This document shows, in pieces, positions 1 to 8,439 of a stretch of 64,000 nt of DNA; positions within the stretch are counted from its first letter, which is position 1; each line of letters opens with the position of its first letter. A program made the position numbers and the translations under genes. The notes under the pieces are model-generated. The model was not told the origin of the DNA and searched no databases. It saw only the letters and a program-made list of their open reading frames with translations. Origin of the DNA: an uncultured Bacteroidales bacterium (GTDB lineage: Bacteria; Bacteroidota; Bacteroidia; Bacteroidales; UBA932); contig CALYTI010000007.1 of the NCBI GenBank assembly GCA_945487035.1, positions 24,178 to 88,177 on the forward strand, read 5' to 3'.

Positions 1-76
1 TTGCATATCCGCCTGCAACGGCCTTTGCGAACATCTCACGGGTGTTTACAAGACCAAGTTCTTTGTAAGATACCAT
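1..76 (-). CDS. fba: Fructose-bisphosphate aldolase, class II (N-terminal fragment)
   Basis: Only the first 25 codons are inside the window. The translation begins MVSYKELGLVNTREMFAKAV and continues AGGYA, which matches the start of Bacteroidetes class II, zinc-dependent fructose-1,6-bisphosphate aldolases that cleave FBP to DHAP and glyceraldehyde-3-phosphate in glycolysis. The ATG is at 76. The catalytic part lies off the left edge, so the call rests on the N-terminus alone. It is divergent from gmk with about 80 bp between the starts. Confidence 0.75.
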   Translation of the reverse strand, partial: MVSYKELGLVNTREMFAKAVAGGYA

Positions 77-128
77 AACTCTATAATAAGGATTTAGTAA
101 ATTTCCTTCAAAAGGTCCGCAAATTTAC

Positions 129-136
129 TAATTTTG
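129..136 (+). promoter_or_regulatory. Bacteroidetes -7 box upstream of gmk
   Basis: TAATTTTG fits the TAnnTTTG consensus of the Bacteroidetes primary sigma factor, 19 nt before the gmk ATG. No clear -33 TTTG is seen at the expected distance. Confidence 0.5.
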
Positions 137-155
137 CAAGAAATAACCTACTGAG

Positions 156-725
156 ATGAAAGGTAAAGTAATTATTTTCTCCGCTCCGTCCGGAGCCGGC
201 AAAAGCACCGTAGTAAATCACCTGCTCTCCCTTCACCCGGAGTTCGAGTTTTCCATCAGTGCAACATCGCGTCCTCCAAGGGGAAACGAGAAGGATGGAG
301 TGGAATATCATTTCATTGATGCACAGCGTTTCCGCGAGCTCATTGCCCAGGATGCCTTCGTGGAGTATGAGGAAGTCTATCACGACCGCTTCTACGGCAC
401 GCTCAAGTCCGAAGTGGAGCGCATCTGGAGCAAGGGACACGTGATAGTATTCGACGTGGATGTAAAGGGCGGAAGCAACCTCAAACGCTATTTCGGCGAA
501 GCTGCCCTGTCTGTGCTGATTGTCCCGCCAAGCCTCGAGGTGCTCGAGCAGAGACTGCGCGGAAGGGGCACCGACCCGGAGGATGCCATTCGTGAACGCC
601 TGGCAAAGGCAGCCTGGGAACTGGATTTCGCCAAGGACAAGGTGGATGTGGCCCTGGTGAACGACAAAATCGGGGATACCTTCGCCAAGGCCGAAAAGCT
701 CATTGACGATTTCCTATGCAGGTAG
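156..725 (+). CDS. gmk: Guanylate kinase
   Basis: This 189-aa cytosolic enzyme phosphorylates GMP to GDP with ATP in purine salvage and synthesis. The P-loop is at residues 9-17 (SAPSGAGKST), followed by the GMP-binding segment with SxTSRPPRGNE and DGVEYHF at about residues 35-53, the normal guanylate kinase layout at normal length. The ATG lies 19 nt after a TAnnTTTG box. The 3' end overlaps nadD by 10 bp, so the two are probably co-transcribed and translationally coupled. Confidence 0.95.
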   Translation: MKGKVIIFSAPSGAGKSTVVNHLLSLHPEFEFSISATSRPPRGNEKDGVEYHFIDAQRFRELIAQDAFVEYEEVYHDRFYGTLKSEVERIWSKGHVIVFDVDVKGGSNLKRYFGEAALSVLIVPPSLEVLEQRLRGRGTDPEDAIRERLAKAAWELDFAKDKVDVALVNDKIGDTFAKAEKLIDDFLCR

Positions 726-1273
726 CCGTATATTCCGGAAGCTTCGACCCTCTGCACAAGGGGCATCTGGGCATACTTCGCCGGCTGGCGGACCGTTTCG
801 ATGCGGTCTACCTCGTAGTCTCTCCCCAGAATCCGCTTAAATCCGAAGACAAGGCCTCCGGTGCGCTGCGTCGGCTGAGGGCGGCGCGGGAAGCGGTGGC
901 GCGTCATCCCGAGCTTGACGGAAAAGTCAAGCTCGATGACATCGAGTTTTCACTGGGCCTGCCTAGTTACACAATTGACACCCTCGACGCCCTTCAAAGA
1001 CGCGAGCCGGGCAACAGTTTCTGCCTTGTGATGGGCGCTGACAGCCTCGCCGGCTTTCGCAGGTGGAAGGACTACCGCCGCATTCTGCTGGACTATCGCG
1101 TGCTGGTCTTCCCGCGCCGGGATACTGACCTGGACGCGGTTGTGAGCGATTTGCTCTCGGAGAACCCGTCCTACCATATAGAGAGAATTGAGGCGCCGCT
1201 GGTCGATCTTTCATCTACCCTCCTGCGCGGCCTTCTGGCCGAAGGCGAGGATGCAAGCGCCTTTCTGATGTAG
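716..1273 (+). CDS. nadD: Nicotinate-nucleotide adenylyltransferase
   Basis: This 185-aa protein transfers AMP from ATP to nicotinate mononucleotide, making deamido-NAD in NAD biosynthesis. The N-terminal nucleotidyltransferase signature GSFDPLHKGHLGIL (residues 8-21) is intact, with the HxGH-type motif, and a C-terminal SSTLLR (ISSTxIR-like) motif is present. The ATG sits inside the end of gmk. Its stop is 2 bp from the stop of a convergent membrane gene, with no obvious terminator between them. Confidence 0.93.
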   Translation: MQVAVYSGSFDPLHKGHLGILRRLADRFDAVYLVVSPQNPLKSEDKASGALRRLRAAREAVARHPELDGKVKLDDIEFSLGLPSYTIDTLDALQRREPGNSFCLVMGADSLAGFRRWKDYRRILLDYRVLVFPRRDTDLDAVVSDLLSENPSYHIERIEAPLVDLSSTLLRGLLAEGEDASAFLM

Positions 1274-1275
1274 CC

Positions 1276-2379
1276 TCAGACCTTGAGGAAAACCTTCTTC
1301 CTGTAGAGGAAATAGAGTAGCAGCCATTGGATGGCGAGCACTCCCGCACTGAGCAGCAGCCTGCCCCAGGCGGGCGGCAGCAGGGCGGCCACACCCCCGA
1401 AGACATTTTGCGCCATGGTATAGAAAGGAACGAAGGCGCTGGCGAGGTAGATGGTAATGGAGTTCATTCCGAACATCTTGAAGATGAAGGTCAATGGTCC
1501 GTTGTGCCCCTTTACATCTATTATATAGTAGAATATGGTGAAGCCTGCCAGCGCAATCCCTCCGGCTACCAGAGTGAAACTGCTGCTCCAGAGGTTCTTG
1601 TTGAGAGGCATCCACAGACTCCACAACAGCCCCAGAAGCACAAGACCCAGAGCTGCTCCGAGCATACAGAGGGACTTCCTGCTCCCGTCCATCTTCCCGC
1701 GGCGCACGAAATCTCCCGTGAGCATTCCGAGCAGAGCGGTCACTGTGGCAGGCACCACTCCGAGTATTCCCTCAGGGTCCCAGTTGCCCCGGTACAGACG
1801 GCCGGGCATTATCATGCGGTCAATCCATCCGGCTATATTGCCGGCCTGAGAGAGGCTGTCAGCCCCTGCGGCGTCCGGCGCGGGAACAAACTTTAGCAGA
1901 AGGAAATAGCCCAGCAGCAGAACCCCCGCCACCAGGCAGCGGGCCATAGTCTTGCAATGCATGAAAACCAGAGAGGCGAACATCCAGGCGAAGCCGATTC
2001 TGCCAAGCACGCTGCAGTAGCGGAAATCGGCGAGACTGGAAGTGGTCAGGATCCCGTTGTAGAGCAGTCCGCACAAAAACAGGAGTATAGCCCTGCGCAG
2101 CACTTTCAGATGTATCTTCGCCCCGCTTGCTCCGAGCGACTGCTGCTTTGCAAGGGAGAAGGGAAAGGAGATGCCGGCAATGAAGAGGAAGGTCGGGAAG
2201 ACCAGGTCCATCAGGGTGAGTCCGTCCCAAGAGGCGTGTTCCATCTGCCTCACCAGAAAGCTGTTTTCGCCTCCGGGAAAGAGTCCGCAAATGCACACTA
2301 TGACAGAAGAGAGTCCCATCAGGAACATCATATCAAGGCCCCTGAAGGCATCAAGACTTTCCAAACGCTTGTTTTCCAT
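1276..2379 (-). CDS. Membrane acyltransferase, NagX/HGSNAT-like (DUF5009 group)
   Basis: This 367-aa integral membrane protein starts RLESLDAFRGLDMMFL, the RxxSLDxxRG signature of the heparan-alpha-glucosaminide N-acetyltransferase-like family (COG4299). Its FPTFLFIAGISFPFS segment and roughly ten hydrophobic helices also fit. Family members are thought to acetylate amino sugars across the inner membrane; the substrate here is unknown. It stands alone, convergent with nadD. The start at 2379 lies 4 nt after a TAAATTTG box, implying a nearly leaderless message. Confidence 0.8.
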   Translation of the reverse strand: MENKRLESLDAFRGLDMMFLMGLSSVIVCICGLFPGGENSFLVRQMEHASWDGLTLMDLVFPTFLFIAGISFPFSLAKQQSLGASGAKIHLKVLRRAILLFLCGLLYNGILTTSSLADFRYCSVLGRIGFAWMFASLVFMHCKTMARCLVAGVLLLGYFLLLKFVPAPDAAGADSLSQAGNIAGWIDRMIMPGRLYRGNWDPEGILGVVPATVTALLGMLTGDFVRRGKMDGSRKSLCMLGAALGLVLLGLLWSLWMPLNKNLWSSSFTLVAGGIALAGFTIFYYIIDVKGHNGPLTFIFKMFGMNSITIYLASAFVPFYTMAQNVFGGVAALLPPAWGRLLLSAGVLAIQWLLLYFLYRKKVFLKV

Positions 2380-2383
2380 AGCG

Positions 2384-2391
2384 CAAATTTA
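2384..2391 (-). promoter_or_regulatory. -7 box for the DUF5009-type acyltransferase
   Basis: On the minus strand this reads TAAATTTG. A TTG at 2414-2416 lies 22 nt upstream as a possible -33. The predicted transcription start is within a few bases of the ATG at 2379. Confidence 0.55.
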
Positions 2392-2462
2392 TGAAAAAGG
2401 GATTAACTTTTGCCAATATGAAACTAATTTTCCCTCATCAGTTTTTTCGTTGTGGTCATATT

Positions 2463-3131
2463 TTACTTTCTTACTTTGGCAATGAGTTCGAGGGAGTTGC
2501 GGCAGAGCTCGGTAATCTTGTGCCACTCCCCTGCCTTAATGACATCCTTAGGGAAGAGGTTCGAACCCATACCGACACAGGTCACTCCGGCACCGAACCA
2601 GCCGGCGAGATTCTCCTCCTCCGGCTTTACGCCTCCGGTCACCATAATCTGGCTCCAAGGCATAGGGGCGCGCAGGCCCTTCACGAACTTAGGTCCGAGC
2701 ACATCTCCCGGAAAGACCTTGCACACATCGCAACCGGCCTGCTGGGCAGCGCCAACTTCGCTTACGGAACCGCAGCCCGGGCAGTAAGGCACGAGACGAC
2801 GGTTGCATATCGGTGCGATTTCAGGATTGAACAGAGGGCCGACAACGAAGTTGGCTCCCAGCTGGAGATAGAGTGCTGCGGTAGCAGGATCCACTATGCT
2901 GCCCACACCCAGAATCATACCCGGAAGGTTGGCGTTTGCATACCCCACCAGCTGAGCAAACACTTCCTGGGCGAAATCTCCCCTGTTGGTGAACTCGAAA
3001 GCACGTACTCCGCCTTCGTAGCAGGCCTTGAGCACATTGATTGCAACCTCAGGGTCGGAATCGTAGAACACAGGCACCATACCCGTGCTCTTCATAGTCT
3101 GAATGACTTCCAGTTTACTGTATTTTGCCAT
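2463..3131 (-). CDS. eda: KDPG / 4-hydroxy-2-oxoglutarate aldolase
   Basis: This 222-aa class I aldolase cleaves 2-keto-3-deoxy-6-phosphogluconate to pyruvate and glyceraldehyde-3-phosphate. Recognisable segments are [10 protein letters not shown] near the start, [10 protein letters not shown] (the family's E-x-T-x-R region, about residues 43-52), [11 protein letters not shown], and the [16 protein letters not shown] loop with the Schiff-base Lys (KVFP). It follows kdgK by 11 bp on the same strand, so the pair forms the lower part of a uronate or gluconate degradation route. No uronate isomerase or dehydratase gene is nearby. Confidence 0.9.
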   Translation of the reverse strand: MAKYSKLEVIQTMKSTGMVPVFYDSDPEVAINVLKACYEGGVRAFEFTNRGDFAQEVFAQLVGYANANLPGMILGVGSIVDPATAALYLQLGANFVVGPLFNPEIAPICNRRLVPYCPGCGSVSEVGAAQQAGCDVCKVFPGDVLGPKFVKGLRAPMPWSQIMVTGGVKPEEENLAGWFGAGVTCVGMGSNLFPKDVIKAGEWHKITELCRNSLELIAKVRK

Positions 3132-3142
3132 TGTTGTAATGA

Positions 3143-4168
3143 TTATCTTTGAACTCTTCCGTTGGCACTGCCCCCCACGAGAGCAAGCACCTCTGCTTCG
3201 CTTACGAGGTTGAAGTCTCCGCTGATGGTGTGCTTGAGCGCAGAAGCGGCAACTGCAAACTCCAGAGCCTTAGCCTGATCTTCACCGTATTTGAGCATAC
3301 CGTGGATGAGGCCTCCGGAGAAGGAATCCCCGCCGCCCACGCGGTCTATGATGGGGTTAATCTCGTAACGCTTTGACTGATAGAAGTCCTTGCCGTTGAA
3401 AATCAGCGCCTTCCAACCGTTATGGGTTGCGGAGAAAGACTCTCTGAGGGTAGATACGACATATTTGAATCCGAATTCCTTCTGCATCTGGCGGAAGATT
3501 CCTTCATAGCCTGCTGCATCGGTCTTGCCGCCTTCCACATCCGAATCCGGTTTGAATCCAAGGCAGAGTTCGGCATCCTCTTCGTTGCCTATGCAGACGT
3601 CAACATACTGCATCAGAGGGCGCATAACGCTGATTGCCTTCTCGGAGGTCCAGAGTTTCTTGCGGAAGTTCAGGTCCACGGAAACTGTCACTCCGTGCCT
3701 CTTTGCGGCCTCGCAGGCGAGCCGTGTCAGTTCTGCTGCCCTGTCGGAAATGGCCGGGGTGATGCCTGACCAGTGGAACCAGGAAGCACCCTCCATAATT
3801 GCATCGAAATCGAAGTCTTCAGGAGACGCTTCTGCTATGGCAGAATGGGCCCTGTCATAAATCACCTTGGAAGGGCGCATTGATGCACCGGTCTCAGCAT
3901 AGTAGAGTCCTACCCTGTCACCGCCCCTGCTGATATAGGAAGTGTTGACTCCATATCTTCTGAGAGCATTTACCGCAATCTGTCCGATTTCGTGGGCAGG
4001 AAGCTTGGAAACAAAATAAGCATCGTGTCCGTAATTGGCGAGGCTGACCGCAACATTGGCTTCTCCACCTCCAGGGATTACCCTAAGGGATTCTGCCTGA
4101 ATGAATCTGTCTGTGCCCTGAGGGCTGAGTCGGAGCATTATTTCTCCAAGTGTAATTACTTTTGCCAT
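3143..4168 (-). CDS. kdgK: 2-keto-3-deoxygluconate kinase (PfkB/ribokinase family)
   Basis: This 341-aa sugar kinase phosphorylates 2-keto-3-deoxygluconate to KDPG, the substrate of the eda product directly downstream. PfkB features are [15 protein letters not shown] (residues 33-47), the SVDLNFR segment, and the C-terminal signature with catalytic Asp in [13 protein letters not shown]. PfkB kinases share folds, so the specificity comes mainly from pairing with eda. A TAAATTTG box lies 22 nt before the ATG. Confidence 0.88.
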   Translation of the reverse strand: MAKVITLGEIMLRLSPQGTDRFIQAESLRVIPGGGEANVAVSLANYGHDAYFVSKLPAHEIGQIAVNALRRYGVNTSYISRGGDRVGLYYAETGASMRPSKVIYDRAHSAIAEASPEDFDFDAIMEGASWFHWSGITPAISDRAAELTRLACEAAKRHGVTVSVDLNFRKKLWTSEKAISVMRPLMQYVDVCIGNEEDAELCLGFKPDSDVEGGKTDAAGYEGIFRQMQKEFGFKYVVSTLRESFSATHNGWKALIFNGKDFYQSKRYEINPIIDRVGGGDSFSGGLIHGMLKYGEDQAKALEFAVAASALKHTISGDFNLVSEAEVLALVGGSANGRVQR

Positions 4169-4189
4169 TGTAAGTCTATGGTTTATCTA

Positions 4190-4197
4190 CAAATTTA
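4190..4197 (-). promoter_or_regulatory. -7 box for kdgK-eda
   Basis: The minus strand reads TAAATTTG, 22 nt upstream of the kdgK start. No convincing -33 was found. Confidence 0.5.
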
Positions 4198-4250
4198 CTT
4201 GTTTTTCCGGAAATCCGTGTGCGGTCACGATTCTTATTCTTCCTTTTTTA

Positions 4251-4281
4251 TTTGTGATAAGATGAAAAAAGTTTATTTTTG
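4251..4281 (+). promoter_or_regulatory. Promoter for the 4391-7201 envelope operon
   Basis: TTTG at 4251-4254 and TATTTTTG at 4274-4281 are separated by 19 nt, an exact match to the Bacteroidetes promoter layout. The ~110-bp leader to the ATG at 4391 carries a short unannotated reading frame (see findings). Confidence 0.65.
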
Positions 4282-4390
4282 CGATTATTACGAAAACAGC
4301 AGTACGATGACGACAGGAAACAAGCCTCTGGTACCTCACCAAGCCTGTAGTTTCCGCCGCACTGTTTGAAACCCTGGACAAATATTTCAA

Positions 4391-5056
4391 GTGAGAATGA
4401 AAAGAATCCTTACCGTTATCCTGCTTTGTCTGATATCCGTACCCATTGCAAAGGCCGGGGACTGCACGCATACAGACAGGACCCCTGTCCACGAGTTGTC
4501 ATTGGGAGTCGGAGACCAGCTCTTCGAAAACCTTGTATGGCAGAATCCCCAGTTCATTGTGGACAATATGGGCGATGACTGGAGCAGTGTGTACAGGGAA
4601 AGATACCGCTACTCGCAGCATTGGTTCTTTGATTATTACTACAATATGTCAGAACGCCTTGCGTTGGGCGTGAGGGCGGATTTTTCGGCTTGTCTGTGGG
4701 ACGAGGTGCTGCGCAGCGGCTCCGGCGGCGAAATATCCCGCGAAGCGGACTGCTTCTTTATGAACATAAGCCTGCTGCCAAAGGCCCGGTGGAGCTGGTA
4801 CCATTCGCCCGCGCTGCTGGTTTACTCCGCACTCGGCATAGGTCTCAATATCAACACAGGCACCGAGGCGGATGCGTACGGCAAGAAGACTGCATGCGGG
4901 CTTGCCGCCGACCTTACTCTCGCTGGAGTGCAGTACAGCTTCAGCCATTGGTACGCCTTCGGAGAACTCGGAGGCCTGACTTCCCTCAAGGACAAGAACA
5001 CCATTTATATGCTGGGCTCCCGCATCATTTCGCTCGGCGTGGGACTTAAGTTTTAG
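4391..5056 (+). CDS. Small secreted, possibly outer-membrane protein
   Basis: This 221-aa protein has a signal peptide (MKRILTVILLCLISVPIAKAG) and alternating hydrophobic/aromatic strands ending in LGVGLKF, as in small beta-barrel proteins of Bacteroidetes. The family was not recognised. It is the first gene of a three-gene run with 3-bp gaps (4391-7201) whose other two products are lipoproteins, so a shared envelope role is likely. The start with the signal peptide was chosen over any in-frame alternative. Confidence 0.6.
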   Translation: MRMKRILTVILLCLISVPIAKAGDCTHTDRTPVHELSLGVGDQLFENLVWQNPQFIVDNMGDDWSSVYRERYRYSQHWFFDYYYNMSERLALGVRADFSACLWDEVLRSGSGGEISREADCFFMNISLLPKARWSWYHSPALLVYSALGIGLNINTGTEADAYGKKTACGLAADLTLAGVQYSFSHWYAFGELGGLTSLKDKNTIYMLGSRIISLGVGLKF

Positions 5057-5059
5057 GCA

Positions 5060-6301
5060 ATGAAAGCAAAAAGAATATCGGTATTGGCATTTATCGTGCT
5101 CCTGGGCGCTTCCTGCGACAGGTCAGAGCCTTTCGTAGGGGACATAGCAGGCGCTGATACAGAGGCTTTTAAGGTCTATGCTTCGGGCGAGGCTGACCTT
5201 TCGAAGGGATTGCCGAAGACCTGCATACTGCCGGAGGAGACGGAGACCAAAACGACTTCCGTACCTATGAATGCACTCGCCTCTCAGCTGCTGGAGTACG
5301 GAAACAGGGGCAAGGTGCTGGAGCTTTCGGGCACCTACCGGTCCGCCGACGTGCGCACCGGGGAGCCCATCACCCTTTCGGGCAAAGTGCTGCTTCCGAA
5401 GGGCCGCAAGCCGCTCCGCTACATAGTGGTAAGCCACTACACCATAGGCGCAAACTCCGAAGCGCCGTCCAACGTCTTCCCGCTGGAGGGCGTGCTATGC
5501 GATTTGGGCTATGCTATGATTTTCCCTGATTATCAGGGCTATGGAGTGGACCGCAAGAACATACATCCCTACCTTGTGATGAGCCAGACGGCCTTCGATG
5601 TGGTAAATATGTACAAGGCTGTCGCCAAATATCTCGAACATACGGCCTACAAGCCCGAATATGACGACATCTACCTTATGGGCTTCTCCCAGGGAGGCGC
5701 GGTGACCATGTCCACACAGTGGATGATGGAAAGCATACTCGGAATGGGGGACCAAATCCATCAGGTCTTCGCCGGCGGCGGGCCGTACGATGTGCGCGCT
5801 ACCTTCAACAATTTCGTCGAGACCAATTCGGTCAATATTGCACCTGCGGTGCCTTTCGTGATTCAGGGAATGATAAAGCGATACGGGGCAAATGCCGATA
5901 TGAGCAAGGTGCTGCAGCCGTGGATTTACGAAAAAATGGACGAATGGATCAATTCCAAGGACTATTCGGTCAATCAGCTCAGGGATATGATGGCAACCAC
6001 CAGGACCAGCGACATACTCACTGCCGAAGCTATGGACCGCACCAGCGACCTGGTTGCAGAGCTCTACAAGGCTATGACGGAAAACTCGATACTGGCTCAG
6101 GACTGGACTCCGCGGGCTCCTGTCTATATGATGCACTCGATGGATGATGATGTGGTGCCTTTCGTAAATGCAGCCAAGGCCAAGGACAAATGGACCGAGG
6201 CCAATATCCAGTACAATTTCGGCCACTACGGCTCCCATATGAAATCAGCGCTCAGGTTCATCTATTCGGTACAGACCTGGCTTAAGAGAGAGGATAAATA
6301 G
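5060..6301 (+). CDS. Lipoprotein alpha/beta-hydrolase (secretory lipase/esterase-like)
   Basis: This 413-aa protein begins with a lipoprotein signal (lipobox LGAS-C19). It then shows the core of a large alpha/beta hydrolase: FPDYQGYG, the nucleophile elbow LMGFSQGGAV (Ser about residue 202), an acid region SMDDDVVPF, and a late His in GHYGSHM. The layout resembles prolyl oligopeptidase-type or secretory lipase hydrolases that act on esters or acylated glycans at the cell surface. The substrate cannot be read from sequence. It sits 3 bp after the preceding gene and 3 bp before the next lipoprotein. Confidence 0.75.
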   Translation: MKAKRISVLAFIVLLGASCDRSEPFVGDIAGADTEAFKVYASGEADLSKGLPKTCILPEETETKTTSVPMNALASQLLEYGNRGKVLELSGTYRSADVRTGEPITLSGKVLLPKGRKPLRYIVVSHYTIGANSEAPSNVFPLEGVLCDLGYAMIFPDYQGYGVDRKNIHPYLVMSQTAFDVVNMYKAVAKYLEHTAYKPEYDDIYLMGFSQGGAVTMSTQWMMESILGMGDQIHQVFAGGGPYDVRATFNNFVETNSVNIAPAVPFVIQGMIKRYGANADMSKVLQPWIYEKMDEWINSKDYSVNQLRDMMATTRTSDILTAEAMDRTSDLVAELYKAMTENSILAQDWTPRAPVYMMHSMDDDVVPFVNAAKAKDKWTEANIQYNFGHYGSHMKSALRFIYSVQTWLKREDK

Positions 6302-6304
6302 GCT

Positions 6305-7201
6305 ATGAGACAAAGGATACTTGCTTTGATGATACTTGCCGCCCTGTTTGCAGGCTGCAGGACTGATGCGCTCTACGAGACTGAAGATGTGAGGCTGGAC
6401 TTGAAAATTGCCCGCACGAGCTGCGGTTTTGTGGAGGCAAAATTCTCTACTGACAAAGATGCCTACTATTATGTATCCATCGAGAAGGTCAGGGAGGGTG
6501 TGGACCCAATGGCGATTGAGAATCAGTTCAAAACTCTTGCTCTGGACTACGCATACAAGGAGTATATCAACTGGAGGTTCGAGCACCTCTACAACGGGGT
6601 AGAGCATATTGCGGAATTCTCAAGCCACAGCCTTCAGTACGGAGACCAGGACAAGTTTTTTACCGACCTGGACCCGGACAGCGATTACTGGGTGTTCGGT
6701 TTTGTTGTGGACCCCAATACCAACAAGCCTTGCGGGGAACTCGTGCTGGAGACGGTTCACACCACGAAATCAACTACGGTGAAGGCTAGGTTCGAATACA
6801 GGGTGAATGATGTTTGGGACTATGTCTATCCTCTCGACGAAGAGGGGGAACTGTGTTTCTACATCCCTTGGGTGGGCGAGACTGTGGACAGCCTGAAACT
6901 TGCCGGCCTTGATTTCAGAGCACCCGGACAGTATTTCATCGACCGTTTCGAGACCCTTCGCAGGGAGGACAGCGCCACTATTTTTTATGGGATGTACGCC
7001 CATAAGAATGACGGAGTGGGAGACGGCACCAGCACTACCCTGCTGGAAGACGGGCATACCTACTATACGGCCATCGCAAGTTTCGACGGGCCTCTTGTAA
7101 TGGAAGGGGAATTCAGGAACTACGCGATTTACAAATTCACCTGGCATCCGGGAATGCAGCAGAGGTTCGGCGTGGACGACGATACTCTGGGAGCCTGGTA
7201 G
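6305..7201 (+). CDS. Lipoprotein of unknown function
   Basis: This 298-aa protein has a lipobox (LFAG-C18) and no domain recognised. The body is rich in aromatic and acidic residues and predicted beta strands, as in many Bacteroidetes surface lipoproteins (LTSDPDSDYWVFGF-like FN3 features around residue 120). It is last in the operon, 3 bp after the hydrolase, and its stop lies 3 bp from the convergent regulator gene. Confidence 0.6.
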   Translation: MRQRILALMILAALFAGCRTDALYETEDVRLDLKIARTSCGFVEAKFSTDKDAYYYVSIEKVREGVDPMAIENQFKTLALDYAYKEYINWRFEHLYNGVEHIAEFSSHSLQYGDQDKFFTDLDPDSDYWVFGFVVDPNTNKPCGELVLETVHTTKSTTVKARFEYRVNDVWDYVYPLDEEGELCFYIPWVGETVDSLKLAGLDFRAPGQYFIDRFETLRREDSATIFYGMYAHKNDGVGDGTSTTLLEDGHTYYTAIASFDGPLVMEGEFRNYAIYKFTWHPGMQQRFGVDDDTLGAW

Positions 7202-7204
7202 GAC

Positions 7205-8326
7205 TTATCGCTCCTCCAGGCAGCGTTTGTAATAGTCCTTTGGAGCAAGCCCTTTTACCTTCTTGAAGTAGCGGTTGAAGGTGGAGACGGAGTTGAAGCC
7301 GCTCCGCTCGGATACTTCCGGCATATTGATCCTTCCGCTCTTAACCATTTCCCTGAAAATGGAGCAGGCTTTTTCTACCCTGAAATTATTGATATAGTCG
7401 TAGAAGCTGACTCCGAGGCAGCGGTTGAGATAGACTGATAGATATTTGGTGTTGGAGCCTATTTCCGTGGCTACGGTTTTGAGCGACAGGTTCGGATTGA
7501 GAAACAGCTTACCGTTCTGCATACAGTCGGTGAGCTTCGGTTCTATCATATCCCTTATGTATTGGAGGGCCGCAGGGTCGTATTCGCTGTCAGTGTTCCG
7601 GTCTGTGGCGGCTTGGACAGGTTCGGGTGCGGTCTCGGGCGCAGCTTCATCATCGGCTTCCGAGCTGTCCACAACCCTGTGGGATTTGGCTATGAAGAAG
7701 ATATAGGTCCAAATCAACATACACAGGATAGAATACAGGACTTCTCCCAGCCAACCGGACCCATTTATACCGAAGACGAAGAAGTAAACGATGAAACAGG
7801 CAATGTAGAATATTCCGGAACTGACTACCCAAAGGACGGTGATGTTTTCGTGGGAGGAGTAATGGGATTCGATGTAGTGTTTGTGCTTTACCGAATAGAA
7901 TATCATATAGACGGCCGTCACTATCAGCAGCAGGAAGCAATACATATAAGCCGCAATGATTACCCAAAGCTGCGGGCAGATGAGATAGACCGGTATGAAT
8001 ATGAGTTCACTTACAGGCCATAGCCAAATCCAACCGGATTTGGTGGAGTTGTGTTTGACTGCTTCGCAGAAGAAGTTGCAGGCAACAAGTATGGCGGACA
8101 TGTCCAGTATGCTGACTATTGTGTCCAGCCAATCTGAGTCCCGGATTGATTCGAACAGGTAGAGAGAGTCCTTGGCAAATCCCAGACACAAGCAGACGGC
8201 GGTGATGAACATTACTTTCATCATTCGGCTGGAAGTCCTGTAATGGTACAGATATACCGTCCAGAGGAGGAAGAACATTATCGTCGCTCCCCTGACCTGA
8301 TGTGCAAGTGCTTCTACGAAATACAT
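7205..8326 (-). CDS. Membrane-anchored AraC-family transcriptional regulator
   Basis: This 373-aa protein has six or seven hydrophobic helices in residues 1-215, an acidic/proline linker (EADDEAAPETAPEPVQ), and a C-terminal AraC/XylS DNA-binding domain. The domain shows two helix-turn-helix motifs (SLKTVATEIGSN and MPEVSERSGFNSVSTFNRYF) and the family tail KKVKGLAPKDYYK. This organisation is common in Bacteroidetes and suggests sensing in the membrane with direct DNA binding. It converges on the envelope operon; its targets are unknown. Confidence 0.82.
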   Translation of the reverse strand: MYFVEALAHQVRGATIMFFLLWTVYLYHYRTSSRMMKVMFITAVCLCLGFAKDSLYLFESIRDSDWLDTIVSILDMSAILVACNFFCEAVKHNSTKSGWIWLWPVSELIFIPVYLICPQLWVIIAAYMYCFLLLIVTAVYMIFYSVKHKHYIESHYSSHENITVLWVVSSGIFYIACFIVYFFVFGINGSGWLGEVLYSILCMLIWTYIFFIAKSHRVVDSSEADDEAAPETAPEPVQAATDRNTDSEYDPAALQYIRDMIEPKLTDCMQNGKLFLNPNLSLKTVATEIGSNTKYLSVYLNRCLGVSFYDYINNFRVEKACSIFREMVKSGRINMPEVSERSGFNSVSTFNRYFKKVKGLAPKDYYKRCLEER

Positions 8327-8408
8327 ATGCGCTAAAATACCACTTTTTGAATTGTTTTACAAATTTCAGTTTTATTGCATATTAGGAGAAATCGGAACTT
8401 TTTACTTA

Positions 8409-8416
8409 ATTTTGCA
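8409..8416 (+). promoter_or_regulatory. -7 box for the Na/Pi cotransporter gene
   Basis: TAATTTTG, 23 nt before the ATG at 8440. No -33 is evident at the usual spacing. Confidence 0.5.
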
Positions 8417-8439
8417 AGCGAAATATTCAGAAGACAAAT

